Positions 43,445 to 56,112 are shown, counted from the first letter of the stretch. The stretch: 64,000 nt of DNA from Cristatella mucedo (GCA_009760855.2 WPIO01000251.1:124001-188000); one strand, 5' to 3'. Translations and numbers: made by a program. The notes: a model not told the origin generated them from the sequence alone.

Positions 43445-44560
43445 ACAGTCAGCCCCCCCCCCCGACTTACGATGATAACTTACGAAAATTTGGAGATTTG
43501 AATTCAACCACGGTCATAGAAAAATCTAAAACCAAAATGTATCCAAGAAAACCTTCAAAATCCATACCAGGTCAGTAGATTTTGCAATGCCGAAAACAGT
43601 TGGGAGAAAATAATATCTCACAATTAGGCAGTGTGGATACTGAGGACTCTCTCTTGCTTGTGTTACTTATACTAGAGTTAAGACGTGTTCAGAAAGATTT
43701 CGTGCGTTCTCGTGTTTTGTATTGTCGCTTGACTGCTCTCTACTTTATCATTTTATATACTACTGTTTGTATCTTTGTTGCATTTTGTGCTTATTTTGTG
43801 ATGGCTGAAAAACGCAAAAGTCTCCTGCTTGTTGCGAAAAGAAGCAGAAGGGAGAGAGCAATTTCTCGAGGAGAAAATTAATACGGAAAAGACAACTTGG
43901 CATGTCAGCGACCGTTATCTCGTGTGAAACAGACTTGTCCGCTTTTACCATCTCCGCTGTTCTGAAGGATAAACAGCGAAATACCGATGCTGCAAAGTCT
44001 GCTGCTTCCACCAAACCGACTATCATCACAGCAAAGAGAAGTAGGACTACCGAAGAGATGGAGAATTGCTGGTCGTGTGGATGAAAGACCAAAATTTAAA
44101 AAGCGCGTGCCTCTAAGGATGCTGTCCATCCAAGCTAAGAGAGGAGCCTCTTAAATGACCTCAAGAGGCACAACAATTATCGAACCTACTATCAAGATGT
44201 TACTGCAAGAAATGACTGGTTTGATCGCTTCAGAGAACGCCATTCATTCCTCTTAATGAAAATCACTGTTGATGCTACACGTGCTGATACTGAAGCTGCG
44301 GAAAATTCTAGTAAATGAATAAGCTGATTAAAGAAGAAAATTATTTGCCGGGACAGATTTTTAACGTAGATGAAACGGCACTTTTTCTGGAAACATGTGC
44401 CTTACCATAGGTACATTACATGCACCAGGAAGCAAAGTCGATGTCTGGCTTTAAGAAACTCGAAGAAAACCACTGCTGCACAAATATGGTGCGCCAAACC
44501 TCTTATTGTGTGTTAATAATTATTGCTATTTGAAAACTATTAAGTTTAATCGAAATGTTC
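43445..44560 (+). pseudogene. pogo/Tigger-like DNA transposon, dead
   Basis: Starts with a CAGTCAGCCCCCC..GACTTACGATGATAA stretch like a Tigger terminal repeat. After ATGGCTGAAAAACGCAAAAG (AEKRKS) come remnants of the CENP-B-type DNA-binding region (SAVLKDKQRN, RTTEEME) and of the second helix region (SLLNDLK, NDWFDRFRERHSF at about 44205-44255). Then the first catalytic aspartate of the DDE domain appears in IFNVDETALF (about 44358). At least three frameshifts and several stops. The right terminal repeat was not found, so the true end is uncertain and could extend beyond 45 kb. Confidence 0.8.
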
Positions 44561-46070
44561 TTGCTTAAGCAAGACGTCGTGAAATAACGAACTTTGAAGC
44601 TATCTCTCTGATAACTCGTATGCTTCGCACAGTTTTGGAATTCTTGAGATAATAATAACTAATAACTTGATAATCCAACAAATCTTTCTGGACAATGAAT
44701 GTAGCCATATTACTGGCGATTGCACAGTACTGTTAATGAAAATGTCAGCAGTTTGAAATGGCCCGATATTACTTTTTTTTTACTAACAAGGATAACTGAT
44801 GGAGGAGATTATCAGAAATTGAATTAGTATGCTAATCAATACTTATTTTGTAAGGGAAGCCGTTGATGTTTGATGACGCTCCATAGTTTCATGACTCTCA
44901 CTGAGGGTAGTGTATAGAGTCAACTTCAACCTACTTCCTCGTTTAGTGCACCATATGAGATCTTAATCTCTTCTGAGGTGCGGAGAACCAAAACTAACGA
45001 ATACGACTGAAAGGTAATCTGCCAACCTGTACTTGAAAACACTTTCTATTCGTTTTGATAACAAAAGTCAGGAGAGCTGATTATTTACTAGTTGCTATCA
45101 GTGATCAAACCAGACATGAAATCATCGACTCAGTTTGGCAAATCAACATTGTAGTGCTTGAGAACGCTTGTTCATTTGACTATTTATCAGGTATAAAAGT
45201 GGATTTCATTGAAGGTAGATGTAAAAAACACATTATATTTCAAATAAAATGGCACGTCCGTAAAGATACGAACAAGTTTAACTAAATGTGGACATATTTC
45301 AAACCGGCTTGATGACACATTAGCAATTTTGGTAGCAGCTGTATGCTACTGACTAGAAGGCTAGGGGCAAGCCGACTGGATAGGGGTACCAACACTTAGC
45401 ATTTAGATGTTCATAATGCGTACAATGTATGCAGCACCGTAGTAGTCACAAACATGTATGTGCATTAAAAAAGTGTTTGTGGCTTCAGTTTCCATATTCA
45501 CTGCTCGTGAGACCTTCAACTTTCGGCTAACCATCTCTGCGGCAGACGGGATACGCTAGCGGCCCCGGCAGTGAAATGCTATCCTCAAACCCAATCTAGA
45601 AGGGGATCGATCGAGGCACACTAATTTATATACAACTCATCAAAACGGCTTAGACAATAAGTTCAAATAGATTTACCTGAGTAACCATCTGCATGTTTTA
45701 GCACGACACTTACTACAGTGATAATGACTTCACTATTACTATTGTGTACATCAGCCCTAGCTTTTGATTTAAGTGCTCAGATTGGATCTCCGAGATACGC
45801 CAATGGTGGTATTGCTGTGAATGCAAGCAAAAGCTACTGCTGGCTAATCGAGTGATGCATACATATTTATCGGATTCGGCATTGAAATTCTCTTTCCAGT
45901 CAGCAGCGGGTAACCGACAGTGTATACTATAGATTTTGCTGGTGAGTGGAAATTCATGATACATGACGTACACATTTTCATAGGGTTTTCGCACTTAATA
46001 TCTAGCAGCATTTGCACGTATAAAGTTTAATTTATGACCATTTCTATTAATACACATTCTGAATATTTTG
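44561..46070. other. Unassigned
   Basis: May hold the decayed rest of the Tigger element. Frames at 45055-45285 (+) and 45994-45713 (-) are open but unrecognised. Confidence 0.35.
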
Positions 46071-46071
46071 T

Positions 46072-46910
46072 ATGTCTCAGTGGTGGTCGACATCTCTAGG
46101 CAGGAAAAACTCCTTTGGATGCAAGGAGCATTCACTATTATTTACCATCTTTCATTCACTCGAATTTATTACTTCCTCATTTCAACTTGGAATTTATATA
46201 TATATGAACAAGATTCCTTTGATTAGCCGAGCACCAGCATACATTTTCACTGCATTTGAACCCGCAGTCTTTTTATAGTCTTAATCAGACACTAAAATCA
46301 ATAAACCTTTGCATGCAACGAGCATTCACTATTATTTACCACCCTTCAATTCCCTTGGAATCAAGTTTTTCAGCATTTCAACCCAGAATCATAAATACAG
46401 AAAAGATTCTTTTGATGAGCCGAAGACTAGCATACATTGTCACTGCATATGCACGTATGCATTATTTTCATAATCTTGATTATGCACGCGAAAGTCAACA
46501 ACGCTTTATATACAAGGAACAGTCATTATTATTTACCACTTTTAATTCATTCGGAATCAAGCGTTTCATCATTTCAACCCAGAATCATATATATGGGCAA
46601 GATTATTTTGATGAGCCAAACACTAGCATACGTTCTTACTGCGTATGTACTTACGCAATACTTTCATGATCTTAATTATACACACTAAAATCAATACACA
46701 GTTGCATACAAGGAGCATTCACTATTATTTACCACCCTTCATTCACTCCGAATCAAGGGCTTGAGCCTTTCAATTAAGGATCATTTATTGACAAGATTCT
46801 TTTGATGAGCCGAAGACTAGCATACATTGTCACTGCATATGCACTTACGCATGTATTTTTATGATTTTTATTACACACACTAAAATTGGTAAGCCTTTTT
46901 ATATGGATAA
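46072..46910. repeat. Satellite-like tandem array, about 195-bp unit, 4 copies
   Basis: The motif CATTCACTATTATTTACCA or a near variant recurs at about 46128, 46322, 46520 and 46714. Each unit also has TTTCA.CATTTCAACCCAGAAT-like, AAGATTCTTTTGATGAGCCG and CATACATTGTCACTGCATAT segments and a TACACACACTAAAAT end. The 137-codon open frame over it (46256-46669) is a by-product. Confidence 0.9.
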
Positions 46911-48800
46911 TAAATACTTTTTAAAAGCTAAAACTAGATAGAACAGATCCATAGCAACTAAAGGGTGATCTTGATTTTGAATAATTTTTTAATCATAATT
47001 GTACATGTCGTTATATTGATTTTTAAAATGAAAGCTCTATTCAAAAGCTGAGAAATAAATATTCATATAATTAAAATACTCGTATACCAGTTTCAGTTTG
47101 CAGTGAAATTCCAAGATGACGCAAAATTGCCTCAAATTGGAAATGATCCCATAAGTTTAGGACCTTAAGTTTATTAAATTAAGTTTAAGTTAAGTTTATT
47201 GACCCCATAAGGTGCTGGTATTTTAGAAAATGAGACACCCCTGGTTCCCGCTGTCGTCATACGGCTAAATTCCTGAATTGTATTCCCTAATCAAGAGTCA
47301 GAGTTCCTGCTTTCTCATCGAAATTAATCGACTGACAATATAAATTACCAGATCTTGCTCAGACTATTGCCGCATGCATAAAAGACTTTCCCCAGCCTTC
47401 CTACTGAAATAATTGTGTCTCAGTATTTGTATATTTCCTCTCAAAAGTACCACTGAAACATGTTTTTGTAGAGACGTAGTATAGGACCCTATAGACATAT
47501 CTGGCTTTGTATTTCTTAAAATTTAATTTTAGAAATACGAGTAAGATCAGAAAGCTAACACCGTAGAAAAGTAAATAAAAACGATAAGGAATTGATTATC
47601 GTTAGCTTTTACACAGCTTTCATTCTCGTATGTAGACCTATCTCTCAAAAATACTTCCCAACCAGGCTAGGTATCGCACACAAGCCGCCGCTCTTGGGAG
47701 TCGGGTGACGTGTCTCAAGCCTACTTAAAGTCCGATGAAGATCATGCTTAAAATAAAGAAACTCAAAGCCTTAAACTCACACCTGATTGACAAAATTACG
47801 TCTCTGACTTTTGGAAATTTAAAAATCGGATAAAGACACCTGTTATCCTCCTAAAGATAACATGTGAGATACACTTTGTGCGTATGCGTGCATTCGTATG
47901 TACAAAGCATGTGATTTGATTGCCATTAATTAGTTATTAAGGAGCTACGGTAAAGAGAAAGAATGTAGCCATCTCATGTTTCTATAAAAAATATCTTATT
48001 ACTATGGTGGTTATCTGCTCCAACTGGGGGAAAAGAAACTTGAAAGCATCATTAAGTAACGCTAGTGAATCTCTTAGTTGACGCTGTGCTCTGCTGCGTT
48101 TAAGGTAGCTGGAACAGTCAGGACGGAAATATGAGTTTGATAAAAAGCTGCAAGTCGTCTTCGAAAACTCAGATTGTACCAAACTGGAAATTATTTCAGT
48201 ACTAGTGTGTTGTCACTTGTGATTCTTTTATTGACACAACTGAAACTATATCTGCTATCTTCTCTATAGCGTGGTGCGGCTCCGGAGTGGGGTGGTATGT
48301 GTTCTGTGAACATTTCCAGAAAAAACTTTGCACTACCTATTTTCCTTATCATTTTTTGACCTACTGCTACACTACGGGTGAGTTTTTCAAATGTACATGT
48401 GCTTTTTAATTTCCTGTGGTGGTTGATTCTAAAGGGGGACCACTATGTATAGTTCAAATCCCAAAGCAAGGTTGAAAGCAGCTGGATATAGTCGGCTTCT
48501 TGTGGTAGGATCAGGCGTCGATCGTTATAAACGATGGGCGACAGGGTGTAAGACATAAAACAAACCTTGCCTGCACTGCAGTTCTGGTCGCAAGATGGTA
48601 CTGGCGGTAAACAATGGATTATCTCTGGACGGCACTCACCGAACCAAGGTTCAGCGGAGTGAACCTCGGGTTGCTCATTGTTTTATAAAATAATCAGGGC
48701 TCAGCATCAGGGGCTTTAGCCACCAAACTACTGAATGCCAGTCGCCTACAGTAAAGGTGGTAAAAAGAACATCAGCCTGGTTCACAGGCTGCCTAACATT
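46911..48800. other. AT-rich, nothing recognised
   Basis: No ORF, repeat or RNA gene that I can support in 1.9 kb. Confidence 0.4.
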
Positions 48801-48814
48801 GTTCAGCATGTGTT

Positions 48815-49000
48815 CAGCATTTGCATGCTGACCCTGTGCATGTCACCCCTAAACATGTTATTCATTTTGCTTGTTTATCAATTATGATTTTACTCACCAT
48901 TCAATAGCATTTCCCTTTGCAGCAAATGTAAAGCGCCTAGAGAGAGATTAAGTTCTCTGAGGGCGCTTTATCAAGTGCATTATTATTATAATCATTATTA
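48815..49000 (+). mobile_element. LINE A 3' UTR, well preserved, 5'-truncated
   Basis: CATGCTGACCCTGTGCATGT to the intact stem-loop (GCGCCTAGAGAGAGATTAAG, TTCTCTGAGGGCGC) and ATTATTATTATAATC. Confidence 0.92.
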
Positions 49001-49600
49001 AGTGTCGCTTAGAACAACACCCATTTACGTATGCTCAACCAATGATAATCGATCCTAATGGAGCCTAACTCAGTGTGCAAAAGGTACTTTAATATTTTTT
49101 TCCGTGACAGCTATGAAGGGAAGGACCATAGATTCATCGAGTAGGTAGGTCACTGTGTCTTAAAACACAAAAGCTCTTAAAAATTCATGTTAAAGTCCAT
49201 TTTACAAGGTATGTCATAGCCTTAGAAAAATGGAAATGTATCTGCCATCTGGGACAGATGGGATTGAGGCAAGTTTGGGTCACACCTCGTCACAAATTTT
49301 TTCCCCTTGTTTGGATAAAGAGGATATAACGGTTTCATTCTTTATTAGAATTTGTCCTACAACAGCCTCTGAGTTTGAATCTTTGTAAGAACACACTTTA
49401 TCATGGCAAAACTGAAATTAAAGTCTGGCACTTGTGCATGCGACTAACGACATCCTGTGCAGCAGTGATGAAGATAAAGTTACCACCATGATCTTGTGAA
49501 ATCGATCGTCTGCGTGTGAAACTATTGATCACGATAACCTACTCGAACCACTAAGAAGAACGACTATTCTGGGAGACAAAGCAGTGGCAAGGATTGAATC
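49001..49600. other. Unassigned
   Basis: Nothing recognised. Confidence 0.35.
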
Positions 49601-49609
49601 ACATATGCC

Positions 49610-50605
49610 CGATAGCGTTGAATTGGTGCCGTGTCACGTTGTCACGTTTCAAATAGCAGACCAGTTACACATGCAGTTCCATTGCAGTCAATCGCTCTGA
49701 ATTGCCTGGTGGCCCTATTGGTAAAAACTACTCCATTGCACTTAAAACAAGCGACCTTTTGAAAGCAATCGAAATAAGGGCTTCGCCCAGCCAATTTCTG
49801 GTGGATTGTTGGCATATGTTACTAGATTGCTGTCGTGGCCAGTATCATTGCTGTCAATTGCGATTGATTACGTGATATCGCGTACTCAATGAGTTACAAT
49901 TAAGCGTGTGCACTGTTGTAACAGTCTGTTGTAATATCCGGCGCAAATAGAAGCTGCTCGCAGCCAATTGCTGATCAACTTTTGACAGATCAAAGTGGAT
50001 TGCTGATAGACCGGAGTTATTGTAGTCGTTCGCGTGCAATGCCTGACTTTGCACTTGTCACACTAGATTGAAATGATGTGGTTTGACATCAACATCGATT
50101 GGCTTAACATTTAACGCAGTGCACTGTAATATGCAAGAAGAGTTAGAGTTTCACTCCATTTTCCGGTCGATTTGCAAGTGATATTAATGGTTTGCACTCA
50201 TAGCCCCGTATATTTCTTTCGATTGCCGCGATAGCCCAACAGTTGTCGTGCAAAATGGCATGAAAACTGTGCATTTACTTTCAAAATAGCAAAACTTAAT
50301 ATCCAGTTGTAATCAAAGCTTCACTCAGGTAATTTCTAGTCAATTTTTGTTTGGCCATAGGAAATTTTGGCTAGGCCGTACTATTTGCTGTCGGTCGCCA
50401 TGTATTGCCCTAAATTTTGTGCACACTTCTAACGGATCAAAATGATGTGGTTTCACTTTAAAAACAGTGAGCTGTTGCATACATTTAAAATTGAAGCATC
50501 AATCCTCCAATTTCTGGGCATCCTGTGACAAACTGCAGTAGATTGTCGTATTCGCTACGGCTATTAAAGTCTATTCCAGTATCACTTTAAAACGACTGGG
50601 GAAAT
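49610..50605. repeat. Old tandem array, about 175-bp unit, at least 5 copies
   Basis: A start like CAATTTCTGGTGGATT recurs at about 49793, 49962, 50155, 50328 and 50508. Downstream in the units, GATCAAAATGATGTGGTTTC-like and ATTGC.GTCG-like motifs repeat in the same order. Units are strongly diverged. Confidence 0.55.
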
Positions 50606-51820
50606 TGGATTGAAACAACGAAGTACACAAGAAACTAAAAATAGAGTAAGTTTAGACCAAAATTCGTTTCAAGTACAGAATTGTGGTATTGAACCAGGCC
50701 ATTGCTGTTGCTTGCAATTCATTGTCAGAGGATGTCCATACCCAACGGAGCCTAGTTTTATTGGAGCCTGTAAACTAAGTTTAGTATTATATGCAATATA
50801 AATTGGAGCTTCGCGTTGATGATCTCAGGATGGTTTGCATTTGATTAGAGTAGATTTCGGCTTTATCCCATATCATTTTAGAGATTGCCATGCATTGCCA
50901 GAGAGAGCGGCTGATCTTTTAAGCATCTCTCTTTGGCTTAAAGTAAATTAAAAGGAAGAAGAAAGTAGACAATAATCACCGCATACGCCAGCCTGCAGCT
51001 GGGTTTGGATTCGGCGGAACTTTCGTTGGCTGCAGAGACAGACTAAAAGCGCCGTTTTGGCGCGGTTAATTAATAGAACTCCTCACCTTAACTCTGCTTG
51101 GGACGACCAAAGTTGCCCATTCTGCCTGGTGACGTTAGACCGAAGCTTAAATTAACAGACGAGCAGCAGATAGCAGAGGTTTGTGTTGGTCACTCACGGA
51201 CACACCTGCGGACATATTAAGCCATATACCACAAATACCAGTCTCCCAATAATCTTTTCCGTCGGCTGAGATAAAGCCGGTTAAGTTCTGGTTACGAACA
51301 GCCGGCAGCGTCTAGCAAAGCGTATCGTTACGCCGTAAATCTTGAGCGCCAATCTGTTCGAGCCGTGGCTCTGCTGCAGTATAGAGCATACAAATATACA
51401 CATATAGAGCATACACATGTACTGGCTATAGCGCTCACCCGTCGATTCAAGATTAACTTCTGCAGCCGTTGAATTCCACTCAAAGCCTAAGAGGCCCATC
51501 AGTTGCATAATTTAACAATTAATAAAATTAATAAAATAATTAATATAACATAAGTTGTATATCATAATTAATAAAACATAAGTTGCACATCCTGTAACCA
51601 AAAAAATTCATATCACGAACAGCAAAGTTAATTCAGGATTAACCGCTACATCCACTGAAATCCACCCGCCATGCCAAAAAACGAGCTAGGGAACAGCCTA
51701 CGTATGCCTTTGTGCATATGGCTTCATAAAAACTACCTATCAAGTTATAAATGATAATTATATAGCACATGGTTTAGAAAACTGCTGACTTCGTATTGAT
51801 GGCCAAGAAAAACGTGAAGT
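50606..51820. other. Unassigned
   Basis: Contains a GC-richer stretch at 50980-51480 with a 75-codon - frame (51508-51281) of unknown meaning, and short dispersed repeats of ATAGAGCATACA (51390-51415) and of TAAAACATAAGTTG (51540-51590). Confidence 0.35.
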
Positions 51821-51821
51821 A

Positions 51822-51918
51822 ACAATAATAATAATAATAATAATAATGCACTTGAAAAAGCGCCCTCAGAGAACTGAATCTCTCTCTAGGCGTTTTACAT
51901 TTGCTGCAAAGGGAAATG
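51822..51918 (-). mobile_element. LINE A tail-only copy
   Basis: (AAT)n, TGCACTTGAAAAAGCGCCCT and TTTGCTGCAAAGGGAAATGC; joins LINE B directly. Confidence 0.88.
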
Positions 51919-53335
51919 CGTGAAGCAAGTGACTTCCATCTGCAAATCCACAGATCTACAAGAACTGAGGTGGTGTTACCCAGAAGAGTATTCTATGGAG
52001 TCCTTAAAGCCTCGGCGGCTGTCGGTGCACATAACGTAGCCAGCAGACTTCACCTCACGCAATAAAGAGAAAGTAAGAAACATGGCTGATTCAGGAATAC
52101 AGTGGAGAGAGTGATTAGTCTAAAAAAAAAGCAGTTTACGCCTGCAAAGGATGTGCCACAGTCGGCTGCAGTAAAATATATGTCGTAGTGCAAGAAGTGT
52201 GGAAGTAGGCTCCCAGTCTCAGGAGCTGCAGATTAAAAGCCTCTCTCGTCAACGTCCTTAACGCTTAGGAACCTCTAACCTGGTTAAAATGCCTAATTTA
52301 CTGTCCAAATATGACCTAGGTGCACGAGGAAGCTGAAACTGGTGAAGTAGTTCAATTAGGTAGGGAGGAGTCAAGCCGTGACGGACCTCATGGATAGAGT
52401 AAGAATGTTGCTCTGTATCAGTTGATGTACTAGGAGCGATCGTATCTTCTTCAGCAGCAGAAGAGCACGTAGTTAAACCTCTGGAATTTGCGAACTATCT
52501 ATGCCAACCATATTCAGCACCATCTGCAATCTTCTTGGTAAAGCTGTCAAAACGGAATTCAGTCTAAACAGAACTACGGAACTAGTTCAATTTCTGCTAA
52601 AAAAACTGTGATAGAGAGTCCTTAATCTCAGAAAGCGATCGAGCGTGATGGCTAATTGCGGAAGCAGTCTTCTTAATGAAGCTATTGAACTTTAAGTAGG
52701 TATGAAAGAGGACGCCTAAATTCCGAGCAGACGGCGACGGTCACAGTACAACATCACCGTTTAGAAGAGCAAACTGCCATAGTCAAACTGCATGCTTGGG
52801 ATGTCTACGAGTAAAATCTGGGTCTTGTAATCTTTAATTTATTTTTTTATAAATTCTACAAGCTGCGTAGCGACAAAATTGTGAGAAACCTGAGGAAAAC
52901 TAAAAAAGAAAGACTTGACGATAGGCCGGGTGAATCAGACGAGATTCGGTAGGACCGCTGAATTCAATCCAGGTTTCTACAATATTGGTTGAACGACGGC
53001 CAATTTGAAAGATCGTGGAGCCTTTATCAAGAGAAGCATTTAAAACCTGAGTCATGGCTGAACCTAGTTTGTTCCCCGGTGAAGACCAGTGAGGGGGTGT
53101 TATAGGGTCTTCAGTAGACGAGCTCTTTTTACTAGACTTTATTAAGATACCCATTTCTACACAAGTACCTCCAAAAATGTATTAGGTGATGTAACAAGTC
53201 GCAACTCAATCATTTAGGTTGGAGGTAGCTTAATGGAGGCACGAATGCGTGCGATGGTTTCAAACAAGGTGGAAAATTCTGAAGCTGAATTTATTTCCCC
53301 AAAGCTTGTCTAAAAGTGACCACCAGTTTGGATCA
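51919..53335 (-). mobile_element. LINE B with large RT deletion
   Basis: Reverse 3' UTR (51919-52050), C-terminal ORF (52060-52800), then a jump near 52840 to the RT N-part and pre-RT linker (52900-53335: AGCTTAATGGAGGCACGAAT is shared with the copy at 10.2 kb). The catalytic RT segment is lost. Many stops. Confidence 0.82.
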
Positions 53336-54105
53336 GCGGCAGTTATTCAGCTATACTTATCTGAGAGACTGCAATAAATAGACTCGCCAGCCTTGTGGCA
53401 ATGGAATGTGCTACCGTGATCACTTATTAGTAAGATCAGGAAACCCCAGACATAAATGATTCATCAAATAGCGTCAACCCTTCGCCATGTACCTGAAAAC
53501 GCAGCTTGAAGCCTCTGTAACGGTTTGATAACATGGAAGACTGTTGTTCGGCTTCATCGTATCATAAAAATTCCATGGCTTTCCACTTACCAAACTCCAG
53601 AGAAGCAACGTTTCTGGTTTGGTAACAGGATCAACTGTGAATGGCGAGTTTTAAATTCGTCTCACATCAGTCCTTCTTGATGGTGAGCCGGAATGCGTCT
53701 GCTCTACCAGAGTATCTTTGCAAGATGCAATGGTCGTAACACCGTGAAACAATTCTCTGACGTCATTAAAATAAAAATTTCGATTCCTGTCGTTGCGTGA
53801 TTTGAGGCAATAAAGGGTAAGCCTACGATTACCAGCAGGTTTAAATAAGTGCAGAGGCACGAACTTACCACAAACAAGACACGTTGAGATGAATGATATC
53901 TTGGTAAAGCGTAAAAACTCGTATAAATCCATAACTTCTAGAAATAGACCGTACGAAACATGAAATTGCCAGTACTGGCAGAGAATATTTTCCATACCAC
54001 TTCTACTTGATCCATTCTGCTGACCTGAGCTCACTGCTGGAGCGTTACAGCTCAACATTTGTTCATTTTATGAATAGGCTGGCTTGTCCTGATTAAGCAT
54101 AAGGC
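53336..54105 (-). other. Unassigned, with a 135-codon open frame
   Basis: The - frame 54058-53651 (ENILCQYWQFHVSYGLFLEV, STCLVCGKFVPLHLF, then LTLYCLKSRNDRNRNFYF) has a CxxC..C pattern, but I do not recognise it. No splice sites clearly delimit it. It directly precedes LINE B in the LINE's reading direction and might be its 5' flank. Confidence 0.25.
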
Positions 54106-54109
54106 ATGC

Positions 54110-54728
54110 GCTTGCCTTTAACTGCCAATACTGGTAGGTGACAAGGCGTTGTGACCTGGCAAATACGGCAATCTTTACTTACAAGCATAGCTGCAGACTT
54201 TTGCACTAACATTCAGGGTGTTAGTGCAAAGATCAGGTGCAATGCGGGCAGTTACAGAAAGTCGGCCCAGAGGTCGTATACGCAAGGACCAGCTCGGACG
54301 TACCAATACTGTCTAAGGAGACCAAAATACTTACAATGGTGCATAGCTGAAATTTAGCGGACTGGTCAGTGGAGTAGGTGCGGTCGTCTAGTTCCCTATT
54401 GAACAAGACGCGGAGATTTCATGCAGATGCAACTCGAGATATGCTAGCCTAGCCCATTTGGGATGGTAAGTTTTTTAATTTTTGAGTAAAAGCAGGTTTT
54501 CTCATCACTAGTAATTTAGTCTTATCAGTATTCAATTGGTAAAAGTTTGCCGCCATCCAAAAGTAAATTTTTATAATTTAGATAGCAAGGGGATTGAACA
54601 CTTGAAATGCTGGAAGGCAAAGAAGGATCACAGCACTGGTAAAGCTGCTTCATTCTGCTTATAAATGAAAGCCTAAACTGTGCTTTCACGATTTCATTGG
54701 TAAAATAGAAACCATAAATTGTGCAAAA
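54110..54728 (-). mobile_element. LINE A RT/C-terminal fragment, old
   Basis: Reverse matches: CTGCAGACTTTTGCAC, GTGCGGTCGTCTAG, GAGATATGCTAGC, TAGTAATTTAGTCTTATCAG. Contains a 12-bp inverted repeat (TTTGCACTAACA at about 54204) absent from other copies. Confidence 0.75.
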
Positions 54729-55300
54729 AGTAAAAATATCCAGATTTCTGAATGAGCCCCTCCAGTCGTATAGCCATCCCTTGTACGAAACTCCGAGCAT
54801 TTGGAAATCAGGCCTTGGGATCACTGAGTCAATTGGGCTCAGTAATTCCGGAATTAACCTCGGCTTTTCTAACCTACTGCCCTTACGTTGCATGATTCAA
54901 GTCACAGCCAGGAGAAAGTTATTCTTTTTAGCTTTTCCAGTGAACTTTTCTTTTGTGTTCCTGTGTCATTTGCTCGCTAAATTGTGCACGAATGCGACTA
55001 AGCAGGGGCTCTGCTAATTAGCATTGACCCTAAGAGTAGTCTTGCTTTGTGTTTAGCTCACTAGCCCAATGAAACTCGTGCACAGGTTTCACGTGCATGT
55101 CTAAGCATGACACCGGGCACTTTATTAGACTCTTGGCTCATCATTCATTTGCATGCTGTTCCAAAAGGCAGTGATATAGATTAGGATATTCTGTATAGAT
55201 ATAGATATAGATATAGAGTATTTGTATAGGTTTAGAGGCGTACAAGCTGAATGAAGGTTGAGTCACCAAAGAATATAATGTAGCTTAAAGGAACAACTAA
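54729..55300. other. Unassigned, with a short (ATAGAT)n
   Basis: ATAGATATAGATATAGAT at about 55195-55216. Frame 54721-55017 (+) is open, hydrophobic near its end, and unrecognised. Confidence 0.35.
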
Positions 55301-55339
55301 ACGTGTTGAGTCATAATAAATACAATAGCTAGTACGATG

Positions 55340-55744
55340 TGTAGTTCGTATGTATGTATTGTATGTCTGATAAGCCACTGGTGAGATGTAAGAAGCACCA
55401 CCGAGAGGGGCCGGTGCACAGCTGTGGTCCGCCTGTGATGTGGTATGGACACAGGCCGGTAACCAGCTGGTGGCCAGATGGTGGATTCACCATCAGGGTC
55501 GGCCAGTGCACTGCTGCGGTCCGCCTTTGATGTGGCATGGACCAGCTGGTGGCCAGATGGTGGATTCACCATCAGGGTCGGCCAGTGCACCGTTGTGGTC
55601 GATGAGTCATCGGAGTCGACCAGGGGAGGGGAGTCGTGTGAGGGCAGGGGCTGAGGGGAGCCGTGCGCTCTTGGGCTCCGTGTGTTGGGAATAAACTGTC
55701 GGTGTTGAGCATCGGCTGGCTCTCTGCTGTGCAACCAAACTACA
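55340..55744. mobile_element. Solo LTR, 405 bp, with 5-bp target-site duplication
   Basis: Starts TGTAGTT and ends AACTACA (perfect 7-bp inverted ends, TG..CA). It is flanked by CGATG at 55335-55339 and 55745-55749. AATAAA at 55690 lies 54 bp before the end, as expected for the R region on the + strand. It contains a 79-bp internal tandem duplication (CCAGCTGGTGGCCAGATGG at 55463 and 55542). No internal coding region remains. Confidence 0.88.
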
Positions 55745-55779
55745 CGATGTCTAACCTGTTTAAAAAGCGTTAGTGGAAA

Positions 55780-56112
55780 GGTTAGTTATAGTTGTGACGT
55801 AGCATGAGAATAGAGGGATCTAAAAGTGAGTGAAAAACTGTGAAGTCGACACGCAGCATGGCAGGGAGCTGTAGGAGTAACTAAAAAGTGGTGGGATGTG
55901 GGAAGTGTAGCGAATTTACGTCAGACAAGCCTAGGTACAAAGTTTTTCACCAAAAATAAGTATCTCTCACGGCGCATCCCTAAATACTAGTGAGCCGGTG
56001 TTCCTAAAAGTGTGTTACTAATGCTAAGACGGGATCAGAGATTAATCGGCAAACTTGAAAGAGTTATACGTGTCTAAGCTGGACCAAATTTTCTTAATGC
56101 TACAAAGTTGAT
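55780..56112 (-). mobile_element. LINE A C-terminal ORF scrap
   Basis: CTAAAAGTGAGTGAAAAACT, GTCAGACAAGCCTAGG and CAAAGTTTTTCACC match the reverse LINE A, degenerate. Confidence 0.6.

Noticed and set aside
45713-45994. Possible second Ig-like exon on the - strand (IHC..W..YVC)
   Set aside because: Cysteine spacing is far too short for an Ig domain and no donor fits.
46256-46669. 137-codon + frame
   Set aside because: Lies wholly in the 195-bp tandem array and changes frame relative to the units; a by-product.
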